A stretch of 45,045 nucleotides of DNA from Burkholderiales bacterium (GTDB lineage Bacteria > Pseudomonadota > Gammaproteobacteria > Burkholderiales > Nitrosomonadaceae): assembly GCA_024235735.1 (NCBI GenBank), contig JACKLU010000019.1, forward strand, positions 1-45,045. Direction: 5' to 3'. Position numbers and translations under genes: made by a program. The notes beneath the pieces were generated by a model that worked only from the letters and a program-made list of their open reading frames with translations, did no database searches and was not told the DNA's origin. How positions within the stretch are numbered: the stretch's first letter is position 1; each line of letters opens with the position of its first letter. This document shows, piece by piece, positions 15,988 through 23,716 of this stretch.

Positions 15988-16129
15988 GGGGCATCTCTAA
16001 AAATTCAAAGTTTTAAACAAAACGAGGCGCGAGTAAAAAATGTTGACGCAGCATATTATTGATATGTAAGGAAATATTTTTTACGAGCAACAAAGTGTTG
16101 TGACAAAATCTGGATTTTTAGAGATGTCC
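15988..16129. mobile_element. Small terminal-inverted-repeat element (MITE-like), copy 2
   Basis: GGGCATCTCTAAAAATTC at 15988-16005 is mirrored by GGATTTTTAGAGATGTCC at 16112-16129, with 16 of 18 positions pairing. The 106-nt core has no coding capacity and contains further AT-rich partial symmetry (GTAAAAAATGTTG and ATTTTTTACGAGC). Its ends match those of the element at 12160-12278 in opposite orientation, so the two belong to one family. It begins directly after the bepA stop codon and ends 10 nt before the dtd stop, between converging genes. I infer a non-autonomous transposon remnant that may serve as a bidirectional terminator. A short TGA/CTGA on both sides may be a target duplication, but this is weak. 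Confidence 0.6.
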
Positions 16130-16139
16130 TGAAACAAAA

Positions 16140-16586
16140 TCAAGCGGCCGGAACGTGCAGAATAAACGTTGCTGGCCCGGCATTGGTCAATGTAACCTGC
16201 ATATCCGCGCCGAATTGTCCATATTGCGTACCTGGGTAGACTTTTTCAGCGGCAGTTTGCAGATAGGCGAACCATTCGCGGCCTTTTTCCGGTGATGCCG
16301 ATCCTGTAAAACTGGGTCGATTTCCCGTGCTGGTGTCGGCTGCCAGCGTAAACTGCGGAATCAGCAATAATCCTCCGTTTATCGCACGCAAACTCATGTT
16401 CATACGTCCGTTTTCATCCGGAAAAATGCGGTAATTCAATATACGCTCCAGCAACCGGTCTGCTGCTCTGGCTGTGTCATCTTTTTCAACTGCGACCAGC
16501 GCCATGATTCCGCCGCCAATCGCGCCAATTTCCCGATTACCAACGGTAACGCTCGCCGCGCTGACACGCTGTATGACGCTAATCAT
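16140..16586 (-). CDS. dtd: D-aminoacyl-tRNA deacylase Dtd
   Basis: Dtd hydrolyses D-amino acids (and glycine mischarged on tRNA-Ala) from tRNA, a cytosolic proofreading activity. The 148-residue length is standard. It starts MISVIQRVSAASVTV, as most Dtd proteins do, and contains the two active-site motifs: NRPSFTGSASP (usual S-Q-x-T and RPSF segment; QFTLAADT comes just before) and the cross-subunit Gly-cisPro loop, here AGPATFIL. The gene follows an unknown secreted Cys-rich protein by 6 nt on the minus strand and is probably translated from the same message. Downstream it converges with bepA across the inverted-repeat element. Confidence 0.95.
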   Translation of the reverse strand: MISVIQRVSAASVTVGNREIGAIGGGIMALVAVEKDDTARAADRLLERILNYRIFPDENGRMNMSLRAINGGLLLIPQFTLAADTSTGNRPSFTGSASPEKGREWFAYLQTAAEKVYPGTQYGQFGADMQVTLTNAGPATFILHVPAA

Positions 16587-16592
16587 CCTAGC

Positions 16593-16988
16593 TCAACGGG
16601 TTGAAACCGGCGCAGGCGGTTTGCAATAAAACCGGGATGGAAATTCTTCACTGCGCCGCCGATTACGAATGACATCGCCGCCTTCACCGACACAGGCCGC
16701 TACCGATTGATCAAGACTGGGAAAATAATCATTTGCGCCGGGTTGTGCGGATGTTGGCGCTACTCTTGCGCGGATTCTGGCGCAAATTTCAGGCTCATCG
16801 GATCTGATTGTGTCACTTTCCATAGCGGGCAACGGGCATAACCGGCACGGATCACCAGGGCAAAGACAACCTTCGCAACCAGCCTGAACCGGCATGGCCA
16901 GTAAAATCAACCAAAATCCGGCAATCGGCAAAAGCAGATAACCGAAATAATGCACTATTTTTCTATATTGACAGATAAACTGTTTCAT
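16593..16988 (-). CDS. Secreted or anchored Cys-rich small protein (unknown)
   Basis: I do not recognise this protein (131 residues from the ATG at 16988). Residues about 12-36 are a hydrophobic export or anchor segment ending AMPVQAG. Directly after it comes a dense cysteine cluster, GCEGCLCPGDPCRLCPLP, that is C-x2-C-x-C-x4-C-x2-C. The remainder has a hydrophilic segment with a few isolated Cys and an Arg-rich turn (NRRRSEEF), ending in a Pro-rich tail. The cluster could bind metal or form disulfides outside the cytoplasm. The frame is open to 17114, but the added 42 residues precede the signal peptide and look non-coding. The ribosome site at 16988 is weak. It lies 6 nt upstream of dtd, an unexpected pairing of a secreted protein with a tRNA-proofreading enzyme. 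Confidence 0.6.
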   Translation of the reverse strand: MKQFICQYRKIVHYFGYLLLPIAGFWLILLAMPVQAGCEGCLCPGDPCRLCPLPAMESDTIRSDEPEICARIRARVAPTSAQPGANDYFPSLDQSVAACVGEGGDVIRNRRRSEEFPSRFYCKPPAPVSTR

Positions 16989-17168
16989 TACTGTATGATG
17001 CTCCAATTCATTTTGTTGGGTTAAAGTCCTAATTGTCTCTTCATTGGCGACAAAGTGCAAAAAACATCGCTTCATTCTTGACGTGAATATCGAATACACG
17101 GATGATGCATGCAATACGCCAATAGTTTGGGTATGAATGATTAGCCACGAATCAACGAAGGAATCCGG

Positions 17169-17507
17169 ATGAAAGTTTTTTTGATCGCAGTTTTATTCAG
17201 CCTATGTATTCCCGTATCCCATGCCGAAATCGGCGCATCGCTTCAACAATTGCAGAATCGCGCTAATGCGGCGTACGAACAGATGATGCAGGCCAGAAGA
17301 GAAGCCGACAATTTGCAAAAAGACGTCGCTTTTGCGGAAAAACAACTACAGGCCGCCAAGGAACGACTAGCCGAGCGTGAAAAAAATCTCGAAACGACGC
17401 GACAGAAATCGGTTGAGGCCGCTCGCAGACTGGAACGCGCGTCAAACCAGTGGAAGGAAGCTTCCGATATTCTGGAACGCGAATGGCAACAGTCCGGAAG
17501 ATACTGA
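17169..17507 (+). CDS. Small secreted coiled-coil protein (unknown)
   Basis: This is a 112-residue protein with a clear signal peptide (MKVFLIAVLFSLCIPVSHAE, cleavage after SHA) followed by an almost entirely helical, highly charged body rich in Gln, Glu, Ala and Lys, strongly predicting a coiled coil from about residue 25 to the end. No Cys remains in the mature part. AAGGA lies about 7 nt before the ATG. It is divergent from the Cys-rich gene at 16593-16988 and converges with the GNAT gene downstream. It resembles short periplasmic helical proteins of unassigned role in layout only; I cannot name a family. Confidence 0.65.
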   Translation: MKVFLIAVLFSLCIPVSHAEIGASLQQLQNRANAAYEQMMQARREADNLQKDVAFAEKQLQAAKERLAEREKNLETTRQKSVEAARRLERASNQWKEASDILEREWQQSGRY

Positions 17508-17525
17508 GAATAGCCGGACAGTCTG

Positions 17526-17975
17526 TCATGTTTTCTCCGGTGAAAGGCGCAGAAACATTTTGACGTGCGGAATACCTGCTTCCATAAATTCACTGCCTGT
17601 TTCCTGAAATCCAAATCTTGCATAAAACGTTTTTGCGGCGACTTGCGCGTTGAGTTTGATTTTATCCATGCCATCCTGTCCGGCCTTATCAATGAGACAG
17701 CGCAGCATGGCGCTACCTATCCCTTCGCCGCGCCATTCTTTCAGAACCGCCATGCGGCCGATATGACCATCAGGTAGAAGCCTCGCAGTACCCACCGGAT
17801 TTCCATCCGGCAAAGTGGTCGCAAGCACATGAACACTGACCGGATCATTCTCGTCCCATTCCAGCGCTTCGGGCACCTGCTGCTCGAGTATAAAAACCGT
17901 TTCCCGCACGGCGCGCAGTGATGCGCTACTGTTTCGCCACTTGACGAGCGCCACCTGGAATCTATCCGTTGTCAT
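17526..17975 (-). CDS. GNAT-family N-acetyltransferase
   Basis: This is a 149-residue acyl-CoA transferase of the GNAT fold. The N-terminal strand-helix includes LRAVRETVFILEQQVP, which is typical of the ElaA/YjcF-like subgroup. The acetyl-CoA pyrophosphate loop lies in the motif A region IGRMAVLKEWRGEGIGSAML (R/Q-x2-G-x-G as RGEGIG). The C-terminal part has NAQVAAKTFYARFGF. The acceptor is not predictable; members act on small amines or proteins. The gene stands alone, converging on the coiled-coil gene with an 18-nt gap. Only a weak 6-bp hairpin (GTCCGG 17492-17497 with CCGGAC 17514-17519) lies between the two. Confidence 0.88.
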   Translation of the reverse strand: MTTDRFQVALVKWRNSSASLRAVRETVFILEQQVPEALEWDENDPVSVHVLATTLPDGNPVGTARLLPDGHIGRMAVLKEWRGEGIGSAMLRCLIDKAGQDGMDKIKLNAQVAAKTFYARFGFQETGSEFMEAGIPHVKMFLRLSPEKT

Positions 17976-18080
17976 TTCGCAAAAAACTGGTTGAGATTGA
18001 TAGTCTTATTCGGTAAAAAAATTTAACCACGGACATTCCGCCGCGATATCTGCTACTATGGTCATCAGTAACACATTCTG

Positions 18081-18093
18081 ATTAGAGATGCCC
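18081..18093. repeat. Possible end fragment of the inverted-repeat element
   Basis: ATTAGAGATGCCC here repeats the right-hand end of the elements at 12160 and 15988 (TTTTTAGAGATGCCC in the same orientation as copy 1). Only about 12-13 nt match and no second end was found nearby, so it may be a solo end left after decay, or chance. It lies 70 nt before the hybrid kinase gene. Confidence 0.3.
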
Positions 18094-18162
18094 TTTACAA
18101 AAACAAGCGCATTTGCAGTCTAATTACTGTATCACAGTCTCTATGACCGCGAGGGGATGCAA

Positions 18163-21100
18163 ATGAAATTTACTTCGCTCACGCAACGTTTCGCCGTCTG
18201 GTTCACGCTGGTTTCCTTACTGCCAATCGTGCTCATTGGCAACAGCTTTCTGCATACTTTTGAAAACGAGATAGAAAAAACGGTCATCGGAAATTTATCC
18301 GCGATTGCGGATAAAAAGGTCGAGCAGATCGAAACCTATCTCAAAGAACGCTTGCTCGATGCCCACTTACTGAATGATACATCCGCAACACGCGAAGCCA
18401 TGCTTCAGTTCCCCAAGGTATTTGAAACGCATGGCGTTGATTCGGAAGCCTACCGCCAACTCGATGCGCAGTACCGTGATCATTTTGGACGTTTTGTCAC
18501 GGACGCCAGTTATTACGATATCTTCCTGATTTCGGTAAAAGGCGATATTGTTTACACGCAAGCGCATGAATCCGATTTCGCCACCAATCTGTTCACCGGT
18601 CGCTACAGCCATACCGGTTTGAGTCAGGTCATGCGCCATGCGTTAGAACATCGCGAAAGTTCAATCTCGGATTTTGAATTTTATGGACCTTCATATGGCG
18701 CTATCGCCGCATTCATCGGCTTGCCCGTTATCATTGACAAACAAATAGTCGGCGTACTGGCATTGCAATTTTACAGCGAGCATGTGTTTGAAGTGCTGTC
18801 CAACAATACCGGCCTGGGTAAAACCGGTGAAACTGTGGTTGCACGGCTTGAGGATGAAAATACCGCTCTCATCATGGCGCCATTGAGCACAGACCCCGAT
18901 GCCGCATTGAAACGTAAAATTCCGCTGAATATGCCTTATTCAATCGCGTTACAGAATGCGCTTTCCGGAAAGTCCGGCGAAGCCATTATGAAGGATTTTC
19001 ACGATAATGAAGTTGTCGCCGTCTGGCGATACCTACCCAGAATGAACTGGGGCATTGTCGTCAAAAAGGATGTTGATGAGGCTTTTGCCAATGTCATTCA
19101 GATTAAACGCTATAGCCTGATCATTCTGGGCGTTACTTTGCTGGGTGTTATTTTCGGCGCGTTTTTGTTTAACCGTCGTGTTGTTGTACCGCTGAAGCAA
19201 CTGAATCGCGGTGCGCTGGAAATCGCAGCGGGCAATCTCCATCAGCGCGTTTCAATCGCCGGCTGGAATGAAATGCGGCAGCTGGGACACACGTTCAACA
19301 TCATGGTCGAACGTCTGAATGCCAGCAATCAGGAACGCAGAAACGCAGAGCAGAATTTACGTCAGCTCAATCAGGAACTGGAGCATCGGGTGTCAGCCCG
19401 CACTGCTGATTTACAGCATGCCAACGCAGCTCTGGCCATCAAGGAAGAAGAAACGCGCTCTGTTGTGGAGCATATGGTGGACTGCGTGGTAACAACCGAT
19501 CAGATTGGCCTCATTCTCTCCGCAAACCCGGTCATGGAAAAACTGTTCGGCTATACGCCTGAAGAAATTATTGGAAAAAACATTGCCATTCTGGTGCCCG
19601 AACCTGATCGTTCTCAGCATGTATATTATATGGAGCGGTATTGCAAAACAGGACATGGCCAGCAATATGTCGGGCGCCCTTATCTCAAAGGCTCGCATGG
19701 CATAGGACAAGGCCGGGAAGTGGAAGCTGTTCATAAAAACGGTGAACTGATCCCGGTATATCTGGCTGTCAGCGAATATTTTGTCGGCGAGGAACGGCAT
19801 TTTACCGGCGTTATGCGCGATATGCGCGAGCATGTGCGTATCATGCAGGATCTGGAACAGGCCAGAAATGATGCGGAAACCGCCAACAGAGCGAAGTCTG
19901 CATTTCTGGCCGCAATGAGTCATGAAATCCGCACGCCGATGAATGGCGTCATCGGCATGATAGACGTACTCCGGCAAACCAGTCTGAGCGGCTATCAGAT
20001 GGAAATGGCCAATCTGATACGCGACTCGGCGTATGCCCTGCTGGCTATTATTGAAGACATTCTGGATTTTTCCAAGATTGAAGCCGGAAAACTGGAAATC
20101 GAAAAAATTCCCATGCCGCTGGCCAGCGTCGTTGAAAATGCCTGCGGCATGCTTGCGCATCTCGCGCAGAGCAAAAATGTGGAATTGACTTTGTTTATTG
20201 ACCCGTCCATTCCTGAAAATGTACTCGGTGATCCGTTACGAATCCGGCAGGTGCTGGTGAACATTATCAACAACGCCATCAAATTTTCCAGCAAGCAGGA
20301 AAAGCCAGGCAAAGTCTCAGTGCGGGTTATGCTGACCGAATCCGAACCTGAAAAAATTGTCGTTACGTTTCAGGTCACCGATAACGGTATTGGGATGGAC
20401 AAGGAAACATTGGACAAGCTTTTCCAGTCTTTTTCCCAGGGAGACCCGTCAACCACGCGCCGCTTTGGCGGAACCGGACTTGGATTGGCCATCTCGCATC
20501 ATCTGGCGGAATTAATGGATGCGGAAATCACGGTACAAAGCCGGCCAACTCAAGGCTCCACATTTGTCATTCAAATGCCCTTCCAACCATTGCCCGACGC
20601 CGGAGAAGCCAAATACAAAGCAACAGAACTGTCAGGCCTGTGCTGTCTGATTTTCGGTAATCATGATGGATTAGGCAATGACCTCGCGGTTTATTTAAAA
20701 AGCGCGGGGGCATCGATTGAGCAAATACCTGATTTAACCGCGGCCCTTCACTACATAAAAAAACTGAAGGCCGGTTTATGGCTGATCGTTATCGATGCTG
20801 GAAATCAGGAACCGCCTATAGCGGAGTTGCGCATGGCTTTCAGCGAGCGATCTGAAGTACTCGGCGCGCGTCTGGAACCTCATTTTATTATCATTAAGCG
20901 CGGCCGCCGCAAACAGGCGCGCGTCGAAGATATCGATATTGTCACACTGGACGGCGACGTAATGTACCGTCAATCCCTGTTGAGGGCAATGGCACTGGCG
21001 GCTGGAAGGGCCGAGCCCGAAGAAACCAGTGTGCCGCCACCTGACGTCCATGCAACAAGGCCACCCGCCATGTCACGTGAAGAAGCTTTGCAGCAGAGCA

Positions 21101-21888
21101 AGCTGATTCTTGTCGCGGAAGATAATGAAATCAATCAGAAAGTCATCCGGCAGCAATTGACCCTGCTTGGTTATGCCGCCGACATCGCCAATGACGGACG
21201 TGAAGCATTAGGGCGCTGGCAGAATTGTCAGTATGCACTGGTATTGACAGATTTGCATATGCCGGAAATTGATGGTTTTGAATTGACAAAAACTATTCGT
21301 GAACTTGAATCGGAAAATTGCCACACTCCCATTGTCGCCTTGACCGCCAACGCGCTTAAAGGCGAACGGGAACACTGTTTGAATGCCGGCATGGATGATT
21401 ATCTCAGTAAACCCGTTCAGCTTGAGGACCTGCGCCTGATGCTGGAGAAATACATGGCGCGAAGTCAGCCGGATTCAGAAGAAAGGACCCAATCCGGACA
21501 AGAGGCAAAGGCTAATTCATCAGCCGCATTTCCCACGCAAGCAGAGGATCAAGCGAATGAAGCGCCCGTGAATGTGCATATCCTCGAAGAATTTGTAGGC
21601 AATGACCCGGAGATCATTAAAGACATGCTGCATGAGTACCGGCTCAGCGCTAAACAGACAGCAGCAGAATTGCGAGCGGCATTGCAAAACAACCAATTGA
21701 CGACTGTGGGTTTAATCGCGCATAAGCTTAAATCGTCATCACGCTCAGTTGGCGCACTAAAACTTGGCGATATTTGCGCTGAAATGGAGCAAGCCGGCAA
21801 GCATAACGACAGAAACACGCTTAACAGTTTGCTCATTCAGTTTGACAAAGCGCTTAAAGCAGTTGAAACCTATCTTGACTCGCTTTGA
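18163..21888 (+). CDS. Orphan hybrid sensor histidine kinase (Cache-like, HAMP, PAS, HisKA, REC, HPt)
   Basis: This is a membrane phosphorelay sensor of 1241 residues. In order it has: a first membrane helix (about 13-32), a large periplasmic sensor probably of Cache type (about 33-315), a second helix (about 316-336), HAMP (about 337-390), a short coiled linker and PAS (about 430-550). Next come HisKA with the phospho-acceptor H587 in AAMSHEIRTPMN and an HATPase (about 690-805, with NIINNAIKFS, DNGIGM and FGGTGLGL). A degenerate receiver-like stretch (about 815-930) precedes a full REC (about 975-1095, D1030 in LTDLHMP) and an HPt domain (about 1135-1240, H1187 in LIAHKLKSS). The layout is that of BarA/EvgS-type tripartite kinases. 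GAGGGG at 18151-18156 lies 6 nt before the ATG at 18163, so the earlier ATG (18157) is less likely. No response regulator is adjacent, so the output partner is elsewhere. Confidence 0.92.
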   Translation: MKFTSLTQRFAVWFTLVSLLPIVLIGNSFLHTFENEIEKTVIGNLSAIADKKVEQIETYLKERLLDAHLLNDTSATREAMLQFPKVFETHGVDSEAYRQLDAQYRDHFGRFVTDASYYDIFLISVKGDIVYTQAHESDFATNLFTGRYSHTGLSQVMRHALEHRESSISDFEFYGPSYGAIAAFIGLPVIIDKQIVGVLALQFYSEHVFEVLSNNTGLGKTGETVVARLEDENTALIMAPLSTDPDAALKRKIPLNMPYSIALQNALSGKSGEAIMKDFHDNEVVAVWRYLPRMNWGIVVKKDVDEAFANVIQIKRYSLIILGVTLLGVIFGAFLFNRRVVVPLKQLNRGALEIAAGNLHQRVSIAGWNEMRQLGHTFNIMVERLNASNQERRNAEQNLRQLNQELEHRVSARTADLQHANAALAIKEEETRSVVEHMVDCVVTTDQIGLILSANPVMEKLFGYTPEEIIGKNIAILVPEPDRSQHVYYMERYCKTGHGQQYVGRPYLKGSHGIGQGREVEAVHKNGELIPVYLAVSEYFVGEERHFTGVMRDMREHVRIMQDLEQARNDAETANRAKSAFLAAMSHEIRTPMNGVIGMIDVLRQTSLSGYQMEMANLIRDSAYALLAIIEDILDFSKIEAGKLEIEKIPMPLASVVENACGMLAHLAQSKNVELTLFIDPSIPENVLGDPLRIRQVLVNIINNAIKFSSKQEKPGKVSVRVMLTESEPEKIVVTFQVTDNGIGMDKETLDKLFQSFSQGDPSTTRRFGGTGLGLAISHHLAELMDAEITVQSRPTQGSTFVIQMPFQPLPDAGEAKYKATELSGLCCLIFGNHDGLGNDLAVYLKSAGASIEQIPDLTAALHYIKKLKAGLWLIVIDAGNQEPPIAELRMAFSERSEVLGARLEPHFIIIKRGRRKQARVEDIDIVTLDGDVMYRQSLLRAMALAAGRAEPEETSVPPPDVHATRPPAMSREEALQQSKLILVAEDNEINQKVIRQQLTLLGYAADIANDGREALGRWQNCQYALVLTDLHMPEIDGFELTKTIRELESENCHTPIVALTANALKGEREHCLNAGMDDYLSKPVQLEDLRLMLEKYMARSQPDSEERTQSGQEAKANSSAAFPTQAEDQANEAPVNVHILEEFVGNDPEIIKDMLHEYRLSAKQTAAELRAALQNNQLTTVGLIAHKLKSSSRSVGALKLGDICAEMEQAGKHNDRNTLNSLLIQFDKALKAVETYLDSL

Positions 21889-21890
21889 AT

Positions 21891-21937
21891 CAGCGTGTTG
21901 GCGATAACGCTGTAAATATTCTGCCACAAATATTTAC
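21891..21937. terminator. Two back-to-back hairpins between convergent genes
   Basis: CAGCGT (21891-21896) pairs with ACGCTG (21907-21912), and immediately after it GTAAATATT (21912-21920) pairs perfectly with AATATTTAC (21929-21937). The second overlaps the stop codon of the minus-strand dehydrogenase gene (21934-21936); the first starts 2 nt after the kinase stop. They probably serve as termination or 3'-end structures for the two converging transcripts. No strong T-run is present, so intrinsic termination is only a guess. Confidence 0.45.
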
Positions 21938-22890
21938 GGGATCTGATTGAATGGTCTGCCGTGATAAAAATTGTGAATGTTACCGGCAATCTGATCCAGC
22001 AAGCGTTGGCGCGATTCTCTGCTGGCCCAGGCGACATGTGGCGTAATAATTAAATTGGCATGCGGGTATCGAAGCAACAAGTTTTCATGATCCGGCGGTT
22101 CCTTTTGCAAAACATCCAGACCTGCGCCGGCAATCCGGCCATCGAACAAAGCCTGCAACAAATCGGCTTCATTGACGATTGCGCCGCGCGCAGTATTGAT
22201 CAGATAAGCTGTTGGGCGCATTAATTCAAATTCTCTCCGGCCGATCATGCCATGCGTTTCTTCCAGCAGCGGACAGTGCAAGGAAATAAAGTCGGATTGC
22301 CGAAGAACATCATCAAACGGCATTCGTCCTATCCGTGCCGACGACAATCCTTTATGTTCCGCAATGCAGACACGCATCCCGAACGCTCTGGCCACATCGG
22401 TGACAGCTTTTCCGAGTTCGCCATAACCGATAATACCTAACACCTTACCTGACAATTCTTCAATACCGAAATCCAGTGGACAGAAATGCCGGCTGGCCTG
22501 CCAGCGGCCTTGCTTGACCAGCTGCCGGTAATCCTCGAAACGGCAGGTCAGATTCAACATCAGCATAAAGACATGTTGTACGACCGACGGCGTTGCGTAG
22601 CCACGCACATTACACACCGGAATCCCACGCTCGGCAGCTGCCTTGAGATCAATATTATTGTAGCCGGTCGCCGCTATGCAAATTAACTTCAACCGCCTCG
22701 TTGCAGCAATGATTTCGCGATTTAATGAAAATTTATTGCAGACTACCACTTCCGCACCCTGGATACGCCCCAACACCTGATCAGCATCCGTTTCGTCATA
22801 ATATTGCCACGGCGAAACAGCCTGTTCAAGCGCCGTACAATCCATATCACCACGGGTAACAGAAGCAAAATCAAGGAAAACAGCGCGCAT
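21934..22890 (-). CDS. D-2-hydroxyacid dehydrogenase (glycerate/hydroxypyruvate reductase-like)
   Basis: This is an NAD(P)-dependent oxidoreductase of 318 residues. The cofactor loop GIIGYGELG lies in the middle of the protein. The catalytic triad appears in the usual order: Arg in NTARGAIVN, Glu in LDVLQKEPP and His in ITPHVAW. The N-terminal half contains the substrate-binding phrase AATGYNNIDL. This pattern fits hydroxypyruvate/glyoxylate reductases and glycerate dehydrogenases, but the true substrate cannot be read from the sequence. AAGGA lies about 9 nt before the ATG. The gene is 41 nt downstream of an alpha/beta hydrolase on the same strand and probably co-transcribed with it. It converges with the hybrid kinase gene. 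Confidence 0.87.
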   Translation of the reverse strand: MRAVFLDFASVTRGDMDCTALEQAVSPWQYYDETDADQVLGRIQGAEVVVCNKFSLNREIIAATRRLKLICIAATGYNNIDLKAAAERGIPVCNVRGYATPSVVQHVFMLMLNLTCRFEDYRQLVKQGRWQASRHFCPLDFGIEELSGKVLGIIGYGELGKAVTDVARAFGMRVCIAEHKGLSSARIGRMPFDDVLRQSDFISLHCPLLEETHGMIGRREFELMRPTAYLINTARGAIVNEADLLQALFDGRIAGAGLDVLQKEPPDHENLLLRYPHANLIITPHVAWASRESRQRLLDQIAGNIHNFYHGRPFNQIP

Positions 22891-22931
22891 AGGTGAAAAT
22901 CCTTAGATTTAATGCCATAGGGATTGGATTG

Positions 22932-23561
22932 CTATTTCAAGTACTTTAGAAACCAGTCAACCGCATGCTGGGCGGCTTTCTCCAGCGCACCGGTCTCTTC
23001 GAATAAATGTGTTGCACCGGGCACCAAGGTAAGTGTTTTGGTACATTGCAATACGGCAAAAGCCTGCTGATTCAATTCAATAACACCATAATCCGCGCCA
23101 CCGACAATCAACAGCGTAGGCGCAGTAACCTGATGCAATGCAGCATTGCCGGCCAGATCTGGTCTGCCGCCGCGCGATACCACTGCGGCTATTTCCTTAC
23201 CCTGTTTTGCAGCCGCCTGTAACGCTGCAGCCGCTCCCGTACTGGCGCCGAAATAGCCCAGAGACGCCTCCGAAACTTCCGGTTTATTCTGCAGCCAGTG
23301 CGTGGCAGCGAGCAAACGCCGCGTTAGCAAACCGATATCGAATCGCAAGGCGTAATCCAGGTCTTCTTCACGCGTCAGCAGATCGAATAAAAGCGTACCA
23401 ATGTCATTGCGTTGCAGAGCCTCGGCGACAAACAGATTACGAGGACTTAGCCGGCTGCTGCCGCTGCCATGCGCGAACAATACAATGCCGTTTCCCGAGG
23501 ATGGCAGAAACAGTTCGCCTTCCAGTGTTACCGAATCGGCAGGAATATGAACCCTACTCAT
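22932..23561 (-). CDS. Alpha/beta hydrolase (dienelactone-hydrolase-like)
   Basis: This is a 209-residue cytosolic serine hydrolase. The oxyanion region is FAHGSGSSRLSPRN. The nucleophile Ser lies in the elbow GYFGASTGAAAAL (G-x-S-x-G as GASTG), the acidic residue in VGGADYGVIELNQ, and the His in VPGATHLFEE. The length and GSGSSRxSPRN phrase match the small dienelactone-hydrolase-like family that often sits in stress-related or phosphoribosyltransferase-hydrolase clusters. The substrate is unknown. It starts at ATG 23561 with AGGGTG upstream, is followed by the hydroxyacid dehydrogenase, and lies 81 nt after the strong htpG terminator, so it likely has its own promoter in 23562-23642. Confidence 0.85.
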   Translation of the reverse strand: MSRVHIPADSVTLEGELFLPSSGNGIVLFAHGSGSSRLSPRNLFVAEALQRNDIGTLLFDLLTREEDLDYALRFDIGLLTRRLLAATHWLQNKPEVSEASLGYFGASTGAAAALQAAAKQGKEIAAVVSRGGRPDLAGNAALHQVTAPTLLIVGGADYGVIELNQQAFAVLQCTKTLTLVPGATHLFEETGALEKAAQHAVDWFLKYLK

Positions 23562-23642
23562 CAGCGCACCCTATAAAAAGCACTAAAGCAATAATAATAC
23601 GAAAATGGCACTATAAAAACCAGGAATCTTTAGCACCAATAT

Positions 23643-23685
23643 AAAAAAAACCGCTTCCGTGCAAGATAATTTGTACGGAAGCGGT
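23643..23685 (-). terminator. Rho-independent terminator of htpG
   Basis: CCGCTTCCGT (23651-23660) pairs perfectly with ACGGAAGCGG (23675-23684), extended by one A-T pair, around a 14-nt loop. On the minus strand the stem is followed by eight T residues (A-run at 23643-23650 on the plus strand). It lies 31 nt after the htpG stop codon. This is the clearest intrinsic terminator in the window. Confidence 0.9.
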
Positions 23686-23716
23686 GTAACTGAAATCAGC
23701 AAATTTCGAATCGAAC

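Noticed and set aside
16989..17114. N-terminal extension of the Cys-rich protein to the upstream ATG
   Set aside because: The extra 42 residues would place the hydrophobic export segment in mid-protein and show no coding character; the ATG at 16988 gives a normal signal peptide.
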